Shown in pieces: positions 26,201 through 36,526 of a DNA stretch of 64,000 bases; positions within the stretch are counted from its first letter, which is position 1, and every line of letters begins with the position of its first letter. The notes under the pieces are model-generated. The model was not told where the DNA came from. It saw only the letters and a list, made by a program, of their open reading frames with translations, and made no database searches. This DNA comes from Nymphaea colorata (Eukaryota; Streptophyta; Magnoliopsida; Nymphaeales; Nymphaeaceae): NCBI RefSeq assembly GCF_008831285.2, contig NC_045143.1:16218464-16282463 (forward strand), read 5' to 3'. Both the position numbers and the translations under genes were made by a program.

Positions 26201-29200
26201 TATAACTGCATATAGTATAAGTATATATGGTATAACAGTGTACAAGAAAATTACAGGACTTAATTTGAAGGGAAGGTGATTTTTCACTTTCCCATGGTCT
26301 AGGCGCACCTAGGTGCGAGTCTAACACATGTCACCTAAGTGATGGACTTAGGCAATGGGTGTGGACTCACGCCTGGGCGACGCCTAGGCGTTCACTAGTG
26401 CATGCCTTAACAACTAAGCTTAAAATAGATGAAGGAATCCTGAAAAAGACAATATGTATAATATAACATTTCTTTGTCATATTTGCATGTGCTATTCTAT
26501 TTGCATCATTTATATTTTCTGCTGATGATCAAGATGATGAGTGGTCATTTGATTAGTCAACATGTGGGAGAATAAGTGGGATTTTGGTTCGAAAAAGTCA
26601 TGGCACTGCAGTATTGTTGCTGGAGAGTTTTGACATGTTCAATCTTCTGCTGAGTGCTACTGTTGGGCAGTTGCCTTCAATAACTCCCAGTTATGTTTCC
26701 AAAGCTTACTAATTTCTGAATTATCATTCTCAAAAATTAATGTCCAACATGCTCTTCTTGTTATCCTAATCAGAAGAGGTAATTCATGAACTTTTGACAA
26801 TCTTTTGCTGCTCCATTGAGAATAAAAAAAGAGATAGAAAACTGGTGAAATCAGTAAAATAAGAAAACAATCAAGCTCAAGTCCTATTGTAACTTTCTGT
26901 TCAATACAAACACACGTTGGTCATTATGAGCACATGATATAATAAATTAATAACGCTTTGCTTGTGTTCTGGGACACAAATGTACTCTGTCTTCTCCCTG
27001 ACATACCTAATCTTTCACATCCTAAACTATCTGTTGTCTGCTAGTTATGAAAACTTATCCCATTTTTACTTACTCAGGCAAGACAAACTAGAGAAATAGG
27101 TGGAAAAACATGTAACAGTGGTGGAACTGCTGCTGACCTAGTTGGATGGACAAAAAATGGTAAAATAAGAAAACAATCAAGCTCAAGTCCTATTGTAACT
27201 TTCTGTTCAATACAAATACACGTTGGTCATTATGAGCACATGATATAATAAATTAATAACGCTTTGCTTGTGTTCTGGGACACAAATGTACTCTGTCTTC
27301 TCCCTGACACACCTAATCTTTCACATCCTTAACGATCTGTTGTCTGCTAGTTATGAAAACTTATCCCATTTTTACTTCTTACTCAGGCAAGACAAACTAG
27401 AGAAATAGGTGGAAAAAGATGTTAAAACAGACAATGGTGGAACTGCTTCTGACCTAGTTGGATGTTAAAAAAAAAAGTTGTTGCATCACCTGCTAAAACC
27501 TCCAGGTGTAGGTACCTGCTATTCTATGTCAGTTGCTAAAGCAAAATCCTTTACCTGGTTCTCACCTTCTTTTTGTGGCTAGTGGTGATGGTTTCTATGG
27601 TTTAGGACCTTAGGTTACATAAGTTTCATCCATTCGCCATGTACAGTTTTACTGTTTGTGTACACATCCGATTCATCTTGCATTAATAGTGCATCAAGTC
27701 ACAGAAAACAATTACTACATGAAGAGCTGGTTTTATTTGCTATATATGGTTAATTTTGTTGAGCTTTATGTATACATTATATTTCATCCGTATAAATTTT
27801 CTCTTCCTCTGTTCATTTTTTTCTTTCATTTCATTTTGCATCTACCAAAGTATTCGACCAGTTGGTCTTTTATATTGCCAAAAAAGTTGCTCTTAGCGGT
27901 TAATAATCTTTTGAAAGGTTGCATATATATGATCACTAGTAGGTACCTACATATGGTTGTTACTTGTTATTGATCATGCACATAACTATTCAACCTCAAT
28001 TTCGTATAAAAATTTTACTGCTTTTTGAATTGATGGTGTTTAGGTAGGGATGTGAATGGCTAAGCTTTTGACTTTTTTTTTTCTGTTTTTTTCTTGACAA
28101 TATTGAATTCGGCCAGATTAGATTGCTGATGTACTTAGATGTAGCGATCTACATGATCCAAGTTCGACTGATTGAGATCAAGCACAGCTTGGTCAATCTC
28201 AACAAATCTTCATTTAAGCCCAAGCCAAGTATGAAATGTTCGATATCTTAAAATTGCACATCCAGAATTCTTACAATAAGCTTTGAAATCCAAACCTTCA
28301 ACTTGGAAACCTTTAAGAATGACTCTTAGGCAGAACTTATTTTATGTGTTAGTTATGTAACACATATTATATAGAATTGTATGTTCTTAACAAGCGTGTG
28401 TTCTTAACAATCGTGTATAAGTCGGGCATAGATGAGTTTGGCTTGACATGTTAGTTTCTTGAGTTTAGTCATTGACTCAAACTTCACTCGTTAATAAACG
28501 AACTGTCTGAAGGCGAGCTTGTATGAGTCAAGCTTGAGTTGCTTGGCTCATTTTGTAGCCGTACTTAGTTTATCTAATCTGAGCAGTTGGCATGCCTATG
28601 TTTGAGTGCATTTTTCACTTTTGGAATGTAACTGAGTATGAATAATTATTTATTTATTTATTTGTGGTGTTACTTTTTGCAGACTGGTCTGATTCTCACT
28701 TTGTTGATCGCTCAAACACAATGGGTGGCCCACAGAGGTTTGGTTCCCCTTTTCTCCTTTGGAATAGATAGCTTGTGGTGGTTCTTTTATTTTGCCATTT
28801 GCATCTGAATATTTGTTTATTCATTAATTTCATAGATTGTATGTTCACCAATGGTCTTTATTTTGGCCAATTTTCTGTTCCTCTCGTCTGTATATTTCTG
28901 ATGACTAGTAGAGATGTGAGATATCTTAGCATACAAAGAAACACCACATTCTTGGTTCATGCGATTCAGACAACTTGTAACATATGGAAACTTACCTTAT
29001 TCAAAAATCTTTTAGAGAAACGATTGAGCAGCTCGTACAAAGTCTTCCATTATACAGTTAAAGCAGGCATAGAGCAGCCTAGACAGGATACAAGGTAACT
29101 GGTTGGGTGCCCTCAAACAAAAGTAGTCGCTTTTAATTTGTAACTCTTAATATATCCTTTTCTTGTTCTAATTTGTAATGTCTCTCTTGAGGTTTTTCCT

Positions 29201-32200
29201 TTTTTCTCTATGTGTGTTTGGTGGGCTAAAAGGGAGGGGCATGGTTTTGATGCTACCTTTTTCCGCACCTTTGTACCGAGAGGACCACTATTGCTGCCTT
29301 GGCCCTTTAGGGTTTTTATTTTCTAAGTCTCTCTCTTTCTTTTGGCTGTGTTTTTCTTGTTTGTTCAAGCATTTAGAGTCTTGATTCATGATTTTAGGAT
29401 GTTATGGGGATTTGTAGTGTGTGGTTCACTAAGGTGACTGTTAATCTGCTTAAATTAAATGTCTATTTGGTTCTTGATCATTTGGCTGTTGGCTAGTGAA
29501 AACTCTGTATAATTTCTGTGATCTCATGCTGCTGTTTTGCTTCTTCCGTGTTAGGAGCACAATGAACTTAATAGTGTTCCTGCATGCTTAAATGCTGGTA
29601 GCAAGTTTCCCATATATACTGCTGGAGACTTGCTTCATTATTATAGTGTGGTAAAGTGAGACCTGTTTAAAACAAGTTTTCTCATGAGAAATGGTGCTTT
29701 GTATCATTAAATCAGTTTTTCTCTTTTCCGTTGCATATCTGAAGCTTTTTCTCATGCTCTTTAGAGTTATTTTGTTGGTTATACTTTCTGAAATAAACTT
29801 TGTATTAGGAGAACTAGTTCTTATCTCTAAATGACTTTTTTTGTTTTGAGTTTTATTTTACTGGTTGCACTTTGTGAAATAAACTTTTTTTTTTGGTTGC
29901 TTCCTATCCATGTTTCATTATACTTCCCCCTATAATTTTGTATCTGGGAAGGGCAAGATTCTAACAGTGGGGGCTGGTACATTATGGATTAGAATTTTGT
30001 CCCTGTAGCGTGGCAATTGATTAGACTGCATTTCCAGGGAAGGTTTGATGTCTTATAAGCAGTTCATTTTGGAGCTTGAAGATGATATTCTGCCTGCGGA
30101 AGCTGAGAGGAGGTATTAGGCGATTAATGCATTTTGTATACAAGGAATACAACATCGCCCCTTTTCTTCTGATTCCTTTTGTATTTATCATTATTTTATT
30201 TTGACTTCATAGAAGTTTTTGTTTTAAGTATCTATTGCAATTGTCCAGGTATGAAGAATACAGGTCAGAGTATATCTCAACTCAAAAGTGTACCTTTTTC
30301 GACACTCACAAGGATGAAGAATGGTAACTTTTCATATGCTGCAGCAGCATTTTGGCGATTGTATGCGTTCCAGACTCTTATGGTTTATTTTCTTGTTAAA
30401 ATACAGGCTAAAAGACAAATATCATCCAACAAATTTGCTGACAGTCATTGAAAGGTTAGCTTCTGTTGTTGAGCATTTGCACTACTTTGTTTTTTCTTTT
30501 AGCCAGTGGTAGCCTTGTCTCTTCTGCTATCAAGTGAAGAAGTTGTATATTCTTGCACGTGACAATCTTCAGCCAATTTTGTGCTCATCAATAACCATCT
30601 CTGGGGCCCCTATGGATTGAGAAACTTGAATGCAATTACTGTTGCATCTTACTGTGTTCTGCTGATGGTTCAGGGAAACAGTTTGAGTTGAATGCTCAAC
30701 ATACTGTTTCATAGCCTTACCTTTCAAGTGATACATATATCAAGTTTTTCCTGACCATTATGATATAATTCTGAAAGTGTTTCTTTCGTTGACAGGAGAA
30801 ATGAAAATGCAAAGGCTCTTGCAAAGGAGTTCTTGTTGGATTTGCAGAGTGGAACAGTGGACCTGTAAGATATCTATTTTTCTGGTTTCTTCACGAGGAC
30901 TGTATTTCTGCCTTTTCTGACTATTGTTATTATGTGTTATGTAACCAGCGGTCCAAGTGTCATTGCTTTATCAGCTAAATCTGGGCCAGGAAGTGAGCCT
31001 AATTCAGAAGATGAGGCAGATGCCACTGGCAAAAGAAGGCGCCATGGTAGAGGCTCTGGCAAAGAAAATGAGCTTCTTTCAGCCGCTCCAAAGGCTCATC
31101 CAGTTAGTGGTGAACCAAGGAGGATTCAAACTGATGTTCTACAGGCACAGGCTCTTGTATGGAAGCTTGATGCTGAAAAAGGCATTGAAGACAATGTCCT
31201 TAGTAGTGTGGATCAGGACAAGTTGGACGCTGAAAAATCTCATGGTGGATCCATGGGTCCCATTGTGATTATACGTGGCTTGTCAACGGTCAAGGGATTA
31301 GAAGGTGTTGAGCTATTGGATACTATTTTGACATATCTGTGGAGGGTTCATGGCCTGGATTATTATGGTATGACTGAAACCAATGAGCCTAAAGGTCTGA
31401 GGCATGTAAGGGGAGAGAGTAAGAGCTACGGTGGGGCAAATGTATCTTCTGCAACAGAGTGGGAAAAGAAGCTTGACACTTTATGGCAAGGAAGATTGCA
31501 AAGGCAGGATCCTCTGGTAGAAATGACAGCAAAAGATAAAATCGATGCTGCTACAATTGAAGCGTTGGATCCTTTTGTTAGGAAAATAAGAGATGAGAAG
31601 TATGGATGGAAATATGGATGTGGAGCAAAAGGCTGCACAAAACTATTTCATGCAGTAGAGTTTGTGCACAAGCATCTAAAATTGAAGCATTCTGACCTTG
31701 TAATGGAACTGACTTCTAAAATTCAGGAGGATCTCTATTTTCAGAACTACACAAAGTAATTGCTAGCTTGTTACCTCGTGGAATTGTATATGGAAGTATC
31801 CATTTTGAACTTTTCAGAGATTGATAATTGATTGTCTTTGGCATTGCAGTGATCCCAATGCACCCGGTGGCATGCCTGTACTTCAACAGCCGGGAGTGGT
31901 ATGGAACTATGTAATTAATGATCTTATCAATTATCATGCATAGCTGAGCATGCTTTTTTGCACATTTTATGTGAATAGATTGTGGTTGCTGGCAATTTTT
32001 TGCCACATGCATGTTCGATTCATTATCCATTTACCTGTGGATACGTTGGCCCCATCTGGTAGAATGTTCCAAGTTGCAAGACAGTAGCTCATCATTGGGA
32101 TACATGTGCTTCTCTGATATGATAGATTTTGGAGATTTTTCATGACCTTGACTTTTGAACAATATGTTTATGCCTTGTGTATGTGGGTTTTTTATAGGTT

Positions 32201-33213
32201 TCCCTATGGGCATCTCTCTATTCAAGTTGTTGTTATATGAGATTCAATCTCCTTGTTTTTTTCATCCAAAATTTATGTTATGTGTGGGATATTGTTTTTC
32301 AAATTCTTCAGGATTCATCTTTGTACTTGCCTTTTGTGGTTGGTCTCATTTATTCGGGCATGACGATTGAGGTGAATGGTCAACCATCGTTACTGAAAAC
32401 TTATGGTTTTGTTTTTGCATTTTGTCTTCCTCCTTGTGCAGAAAAACAGACCACACAGGCGAAGGCTTGGTTCAGATGGGATGGGTCGTCCAAGAGAGGA
32501 GCGCAGTAGTAGGAGGGAGCATGACAGGGCTGATAGGGTTAGTGGAAGAGAAAGATATGATCGAGGTGAAAACTCACCGTCTCATGATTATCAATCTGGT
32601 GAACATCCTGATTCTCCGCTTCGTGATGCTTATGGTGGCCCTGGAATTCGTGGTGCACCCTTCAGCTCTGATGCGCCTCCTCCCCCGCCTGTCTTAATGC
32701 CAGTGCCTGGTGCTGGGTATGTTTTATATTTCTTCTTTTTGCATTTTCTCATCACTCCTTGTGCTTTTGTATGTGAATTTCACGAACTGGATACTTTCGT
32801 AGTCCTCTCGGTCCATTTGTTCCTGCGCCACCTGAGGTTGCAATGCGAATGTTACGAGATCAAGGTGGTCCAGGTCCCTTGGAAGGAAATGGTGGTGCAC
32901 GAGGTAGGATAGGGCGTCCAGGGCCTTCTGCTATCGGTGCAGGTCCCATTATTGCTGCTGTTCCTCCAGCTTTCGGTCAGGACCCAAGACGAATCAGGAG
33001 GTGGGTTGCAAAAACATATGATTCTTCTAACGTCTAGGTTTTGCAGTTGAACTCTTTGGTGCTTCAGTTGCTGGTTTTCTTGTTTCCTGGAATTTTTAAT
33101 CTTACGAGTATGTTCATGCTTTTCCAATGCCCATCTCTTGTTGTTGATGCAGTTATCAAGATCTTGATGCCCCCGAAGACGAAGTTACTGTCATTGACTA
33201 TCGGAGTTTATAG
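23258..33213 (+). CDS. SE: SERRATE, zinc-finger RNA effector (ARS2 homologue)
   Basis: Nuclear scaffold for pri-miRNA processing with DCL1 and HYL1, and for cap-binding-complex-linked splicing. Twelve exons: 23258-23622, 24885-24979, 28683-28737, 30038-30112, 30249-30323, 30407-30454, 30796-30864, 30949-31755, 31850-31898, 32442-32716, 32803-33000 and 33153-33213. They total 2172 bases, 723 residues; Arabidopsis SE has 720. The N-terminus is Arg/Asp/Ser-rich and low-complexity with SLSPPPY, followed by a Gly/Arg/Tyr region. The core opens with SYKQFILELEDDILPAEAERR. The C2H2 finger lies in exon 8, with Cys near 485 and 490 and His near 503 and 508 (YGCGAKGCTKLFH). The Pro/Gly-rich tail contains LMPVPGAGPLGPFVPAPPEV and ends with EDEVTVIDYRSL. 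Every junction keeps frame. Intron 2 (24980-28682, 3.7 kb) holds a transposon and a tandem duplication. Confidence 0.97.
24742..24815. repeat. Two-copy 37-bp tandem repeat in SERRATE intron 1
   Basis: TTACTTATTGTGA followed by ACCCATTCAAGTGCCAA appears at 24742 and again at 24779 with few differences. It lies about 100 bases before the exon 2 acceptor. Confidence 0.75.
25346..26418. mobile_element. Non-autonomous DNA transposon (hAT-like) in SERRATE intron 2
   Basis: The left end reads CTTGGTTGTCAAGGC and the reverse complement of the right end reads CTTAGTTGTTAAGGC, 13 of 15 identical. The element of 1073 bases is flanked by a perfect 8-base direct repeat, CTTAAAAT (25338-25345 and 26419-26426). 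Subterminal DNA on both sides is rich in GCCTAGGCG-type words. The interior is AT-rich and shows no transposase frame. Eight-base duplications are typical of hAT elements, but the terminal bases are not the usual CAGGG, so the superfamily is tentative. Confidence 0.8.
26855..27464. repeat. 306-bp direct tandem duplication in SERRATE intron 2
   Basis: Copy 1 begins near 26855 and copy 2 near 27161, both with TAAAATAAGAAAACAATC. They stay nearly identical through CACGTTGGTCATTATGAGC, TTAATAACGCTTTGCTTG and GACAAACTAGAGAAATAGG. The second copy has small insertions and ends near GACCTAGTTGGATG. High identity points to a fairly recent event. Confidence 0.85.
28130..28580. repeat. Degenerate dispersed repeat in SERRATE intron 2
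   Basis: Words such as GAGCTTG, CAAGCTTGAG, GACTCAAACTTCACTCG and CCAAGCC recur here and resemble the repeat in SPC25 intron 3 (18670-19090). No termini could be set. Confidence 0.4.
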
Positions 33214-34252
33214 TTTATTTTGGATGTAGATCATCATGAAATTAGATCGATTCGCAGTTGGGGGGCATGGTGCATGCTGTTCACTGTATCGGGAATGATT
33301 GTGGCCTTGATTTTTTATTTCTTTGTCTCTGTATCATAGATGCTATGGTGCAGCTGGAAAATATTTGAATGCAATCATCCATTTTTGCCCCCTTGTCTGT
33401 TAATGTGCGTGAACATTGAGAACAATTCAACTGCCTGGAGCCTTGGCCCTCGAGCAAGTGCCTTGTACTTTCCTGCTATCTTTAGCTAATTATGTGTTGA
33501 CATCAGGGGTCCTGGTCTTCACGGTAGCATCGCTAGACGAAGACAACGAACTGCCAAACTTCATCTGCCCTAGTTAAGGATAACGAGGTTTAATTTTTTT
33601 TAGAAATTTAACTGTTCCCTTCACTTGTGATCAAAAGCGTGCTTTTGTGCAGTAGCTTATTAGGATGGCCAGTGAAATGAAAAAGGTTGAAGGACGAGCA
33701 AGTTTTTGTTATGTCCTTATCTTCCCAGTGTCTTTGCAATTTTTCTAAAAAAAATGCTCCCAATAAAAGGATAGCCTCCGCCGGGAAAAGAATGACAAAT
33801 AATATCATTTTTCATATTTCATCCGACAATCGGAGAACGTGCATTATGGATTTAATTAAGGGTACCACTTTAGGGATCCAGCAATCGCTACCACGCTACT
33901 TCGGGTCGCAGCAAATGATAAACTGAGAATCACTTGATTTGGTTAAGAAGCAAAGCTACTGTGCAGCAGTCATTGCAAAAAAGCTCATCTGGCCATGAAA
34001 TGATGAAACCGACTAATATATGGAACCAGATTTCTCTTTTGATCTTGCAGATGCATTTGGCTGCAAGATGGCAATTCAATTGTACGGAGATATAAGAGGC
34101 TCCTTATCAGCACAATCATTCTCTATTGGACAAAATACACGATCTTGTTATCAATGTTCAAATGCGTGTCACCTTAGATTGATGTCAATGGTTGGGGCTT
34201 TCATAATTTAGTGGTGATACCACTAGGTTGCGTTAAACACTGCGACTTAAGG
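33214..34252. other. Intergenic region between convergent SERRATE and PPR gene
   Basis: The first few hundred bases should be the SERRATE 3' UTR. The right part holds a degenerate copy of the 3' end of the neighbouring PPR gene (33993-34075). Nothing else was recognised. Confidence 0.5.
33993..34075 (-). pseudogene. Decayed duplicate of the DYW-coding 3' end of the PPR gene
   Basis: This stretch aligns by eye with 34285-34373, inside the last 40 codons of the PPR gene. GAAATGATGAAA, GATTTCTCTTTTGA, ATGCATTTG and AGATGGCAAT occur in the same order and similar spacing. Small indels break the frame. The copy lies about 290 bases downstream of the gene's own 3' end, in the same orientation. Confidence 0.7.
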
Positions 34253-36247
34253 TCACCAATAATCACTACAGGAGCACTTTCCATCCACGAAATGATGAAA
34301 GCGACTCACATCTCGAACAATGATTTCTCTTTTGACAATCTTAGAAATGCATTTGATAGCTAGATGGCAATCATCACAGACACGAAGATTTTTCATAACC
34401 CTGACTGGTGAATCAGCTGGAACATTCAGAAGCCCAAACACAATCGCAAGTTTCTCACTGTGATGTGCCAAACAGTATTCCTTCTCTTCTATGTCCATAT
34501 CATGCAAAACTGAACTTGTATCAGGCACGTACCCATATGCCTTCATCTTAACTGTCAGTTTCTCCAAATACTCATTAATCGCACTCCATTGAGGACTCGA
34601 TCTGTCACCGGCACAAAACTGATAAATTTGGTTCTTCATCTCCAGCCAACTTATGCCAGGCTCCTTCTTCACTTTGGATTCCCACATGGTTTTCCTAACC
34701 ATGGTAACATCTTCCCATCTCTTGGCATCTGCATGAATGTTGGAAAGTAAAACATATGGAGCAGAGTCTTGAGGATCCAGCTGAAGAACAGCCTCAGCAA
34801 CCCCCTTTCCGACCTGTGCGTTCCTATGAATCTTACAAGCGGACAACAAAGTTTTCCAAATGACTGTATCAGCTTGTAGAGGCATCGACCGGATCATGGT
34901 CACAGCTTCATCCAAATCACCAGAACGGCCAAGAAGATCAACCACACAAGTGTAGTGTTCTAGCCTCGGCGCCAACCCGTATTTTTCTTTCATCAATTTG
35001 AAGTACTGCTGCCCTTCCGCCTTCAGTCCACTGTGGCTACAAGCGTAAAGGACATTCAGGAAGGTTATGTCGTTTGGTTCCATTCCTCCCTTTTCCATCT
35101 CGTTAAACAGCTTAATTGCATCTCTTCCACGCCCATGGAACCCATATGCAGCAATCATTGAACTCCAAAGGACTACATCGGCATCAGTGGTTCCAGAAAA
35201 TGATTTGATCGAACCATCTAAACAACCGCACTTTGAATACATGCTGACTAATGAACTTTTTACTGATACAGATGAATCTGTACCAACCTTAATCGCATGG
35301 GCATGGACCTGCTGTCCTTGACCAAGCGTTGCAAGCTCGGAGCAAGAACTAATTACGCTCACGAAGGTGACACGATCAGGTTTGAACCCGTTGCTCCTCA
35401 TCCATTGATAGTGTTCCAACGCCTTCTCCGGGTACCCACTCTGTGCGCGCCCTGCTATAATCGTGTTGCAGGAAACGACATTCTGCACTGGCATGTCTCC
35501 AACCACCAACTCTCCCTCACGAACACACTGGCATTTGATGTACATGTGAGCTAGCGAGCTCCCAACGCAGACATCCGACTGAAGACCAGCTTTAACTGCC
35601 ATCACATGAAGCTGCTCCCCCTGCCTCAGTGCTTGCAGTTCAGCACACCCTTTAAGAACACTTCCAAGAGTGAACTGATCAGGCATGATGCCCATCTTCT
35701 GCATTGTAACAAGAAGCCACAGCCCCTCTTCATGATGTTCATACTGCACCAGCCCAGTGACCATCGCATTCCAGGATGCTAAGTTTCTCTCAGGCATTCC
35801 TTCGAACACGTCCAACGCGAGCTCCAGGCAGCCGTTCTGCACGTACGCGCCTAGCATGATATTGAAGGACATGGTGTTCCGATGAGGCATAACGTCAAAC
35901 AATTGGCGCGCGTATTGCAGGCCGCCACATTTTGAGTACATATTCAGAAGATGGTTGCAGAGAAACCGGTCCGAGGACAGTCCCCTCGTGAGTATGAGCG
36001 AGTGTACCTGCATTCCCTTCGCAAGGGATCCATTTGGAACGCACCCTTGAAGGAGAAGGGAAGCCAACCTCGGGTTCGCCCATAGCTCCGGTGGCGCTGC
36101 CTCTACTGCTTCCCTTAACCTCCCTTGCTGACAAAGATCAATGAATTCCTCTCCGTCCTTGGAGGAGTGTGGGGTGCTTCGAGTGACGAGAGTGCGAACA
36201 AGAAGGATATGGAAATTCCGGCGCCTGGACAGAAGGCTCAGAAACAT
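34253..36247 (-). CDS. Pentatricopeptide repeat protein, PLS class with E/E+/DYW tail
   Basis: Organelle RNA-editing factor by family. A single exon encodes 664 residues. The N-terminus (MFLSLLSRRRNF...) is basic and hydroxylated, like a mitochondrial or plastid presequence. PLS-type PPR motifs span roughly residues 75-470, with the usual FNIMLGAYVQNG, SWNAMVTGLVQ and CVVDLLGRSGDLDEA. The E/E+ region follows. The DYW deaminase domain carries HSE (about 596-598), CDDC (about 624-627) and the terminal Asp-Tyr-Trp. The order resembles Arabidopsis At2g41080 as I remember it. The frame is open further upstream to 36595, but that stretch overlaps the divergent C2 gene and looks non-coding, so I start at the Met at 36247. 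The C-terminus lies beside a decayed duplicate of itself. Confidence 0.9.
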   Translation of the reverse strand: MFLSLLSRRRNFHILLVRTLVTRSTPHSSKDGEEFIDLCQQGRLREAVEAAPPELWANPRLASLLLQGCVPNGSLAKGMQVHSLILTRGLSSDRFLCNHLLNMYSKCGGLQYARQLFDVMPHRNTMSFNIMLGAYVQNGCLELALDVFEGMPERNLASWNAMVTGLVQYEHHEEGLWLLVTMQKMGIMPDQFTLGSVLKGCAELQALRQGEQLHVMAVKAGLQSDVCVGSSLAHMYIKCQCVREGELVVGDMPVQNVVSCNTIIAGRAQSGYPEKALEHYQWMRSNGFKPDRVTFVSVISSCSELATLGQGQQVHAHAIKVGTDSSVSVKSSLVSMYSKCGCLDGSIKSFSGTTDADVVLWSSMIAAYGFHGRGRDAIKLFNEMEKGGMEPNDITFLNVLYACSHSGLKAEGQQYFKLMKEKYGLAPRLEHYTCVVDLLGRSGDLDEAVTMIRSMPLQADTVIWKTLLSACKIHRNAQVGKGVAEAVLQLDPQDSAPYVLLSNIHADAKRWEDVTMVRKTMWESKVKKEPGISWLEMKNQIYQFCAGDRSSPQWSAINEYLEKLTVKMKAYGYVPDTSSVLHDMDIEEKEYCLAHHSEKLAIVFGLLNVPADSPVRVMKNLRVCDDCHLAIKCISKIVKREIIVRDVSRFHHFVDGKCSCSDYW

Positions 36248-36526
36248 GAAGAAGGCCGTTGGCGGCGGCTGCCATGTAAGGGGAAATTCAGCAAAGGGAA
36301 GGCCTTCCAAACGCCCATGCGACGAGGGGCCACCTGAGTCATACGACCGAAGGCTGAAGGGGGCCAGATATCGGGTTGGATTCCTATTAGATATCCGAAC
36401 GCGTCCGGAGCAGGGATAGTGGTCGTTTGGTAACCTGAGACGGTTTCGTTTTACATCTCCGGTTGGGCTTTGACCTGTGACCTCCAAGAAACAAAACTCT
36501 CTTTCTCTCTCTCGTCGCCGGAAGCG
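36248..36526. promoter_or_regulatory. Compact bidirectional promoter (279 bp between two start codons)
   Basis: The PPR gene starts at 36247 on the minus strand and the C2 gene at 36527 on the plus strand. No TATA box is obvious. A CT-rich tract (TCTCTTTCTCTCTCTCG, about 36497-36514) lies just before the C2 start, as is common in plant 5' leaders. Confidence 0.6.
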
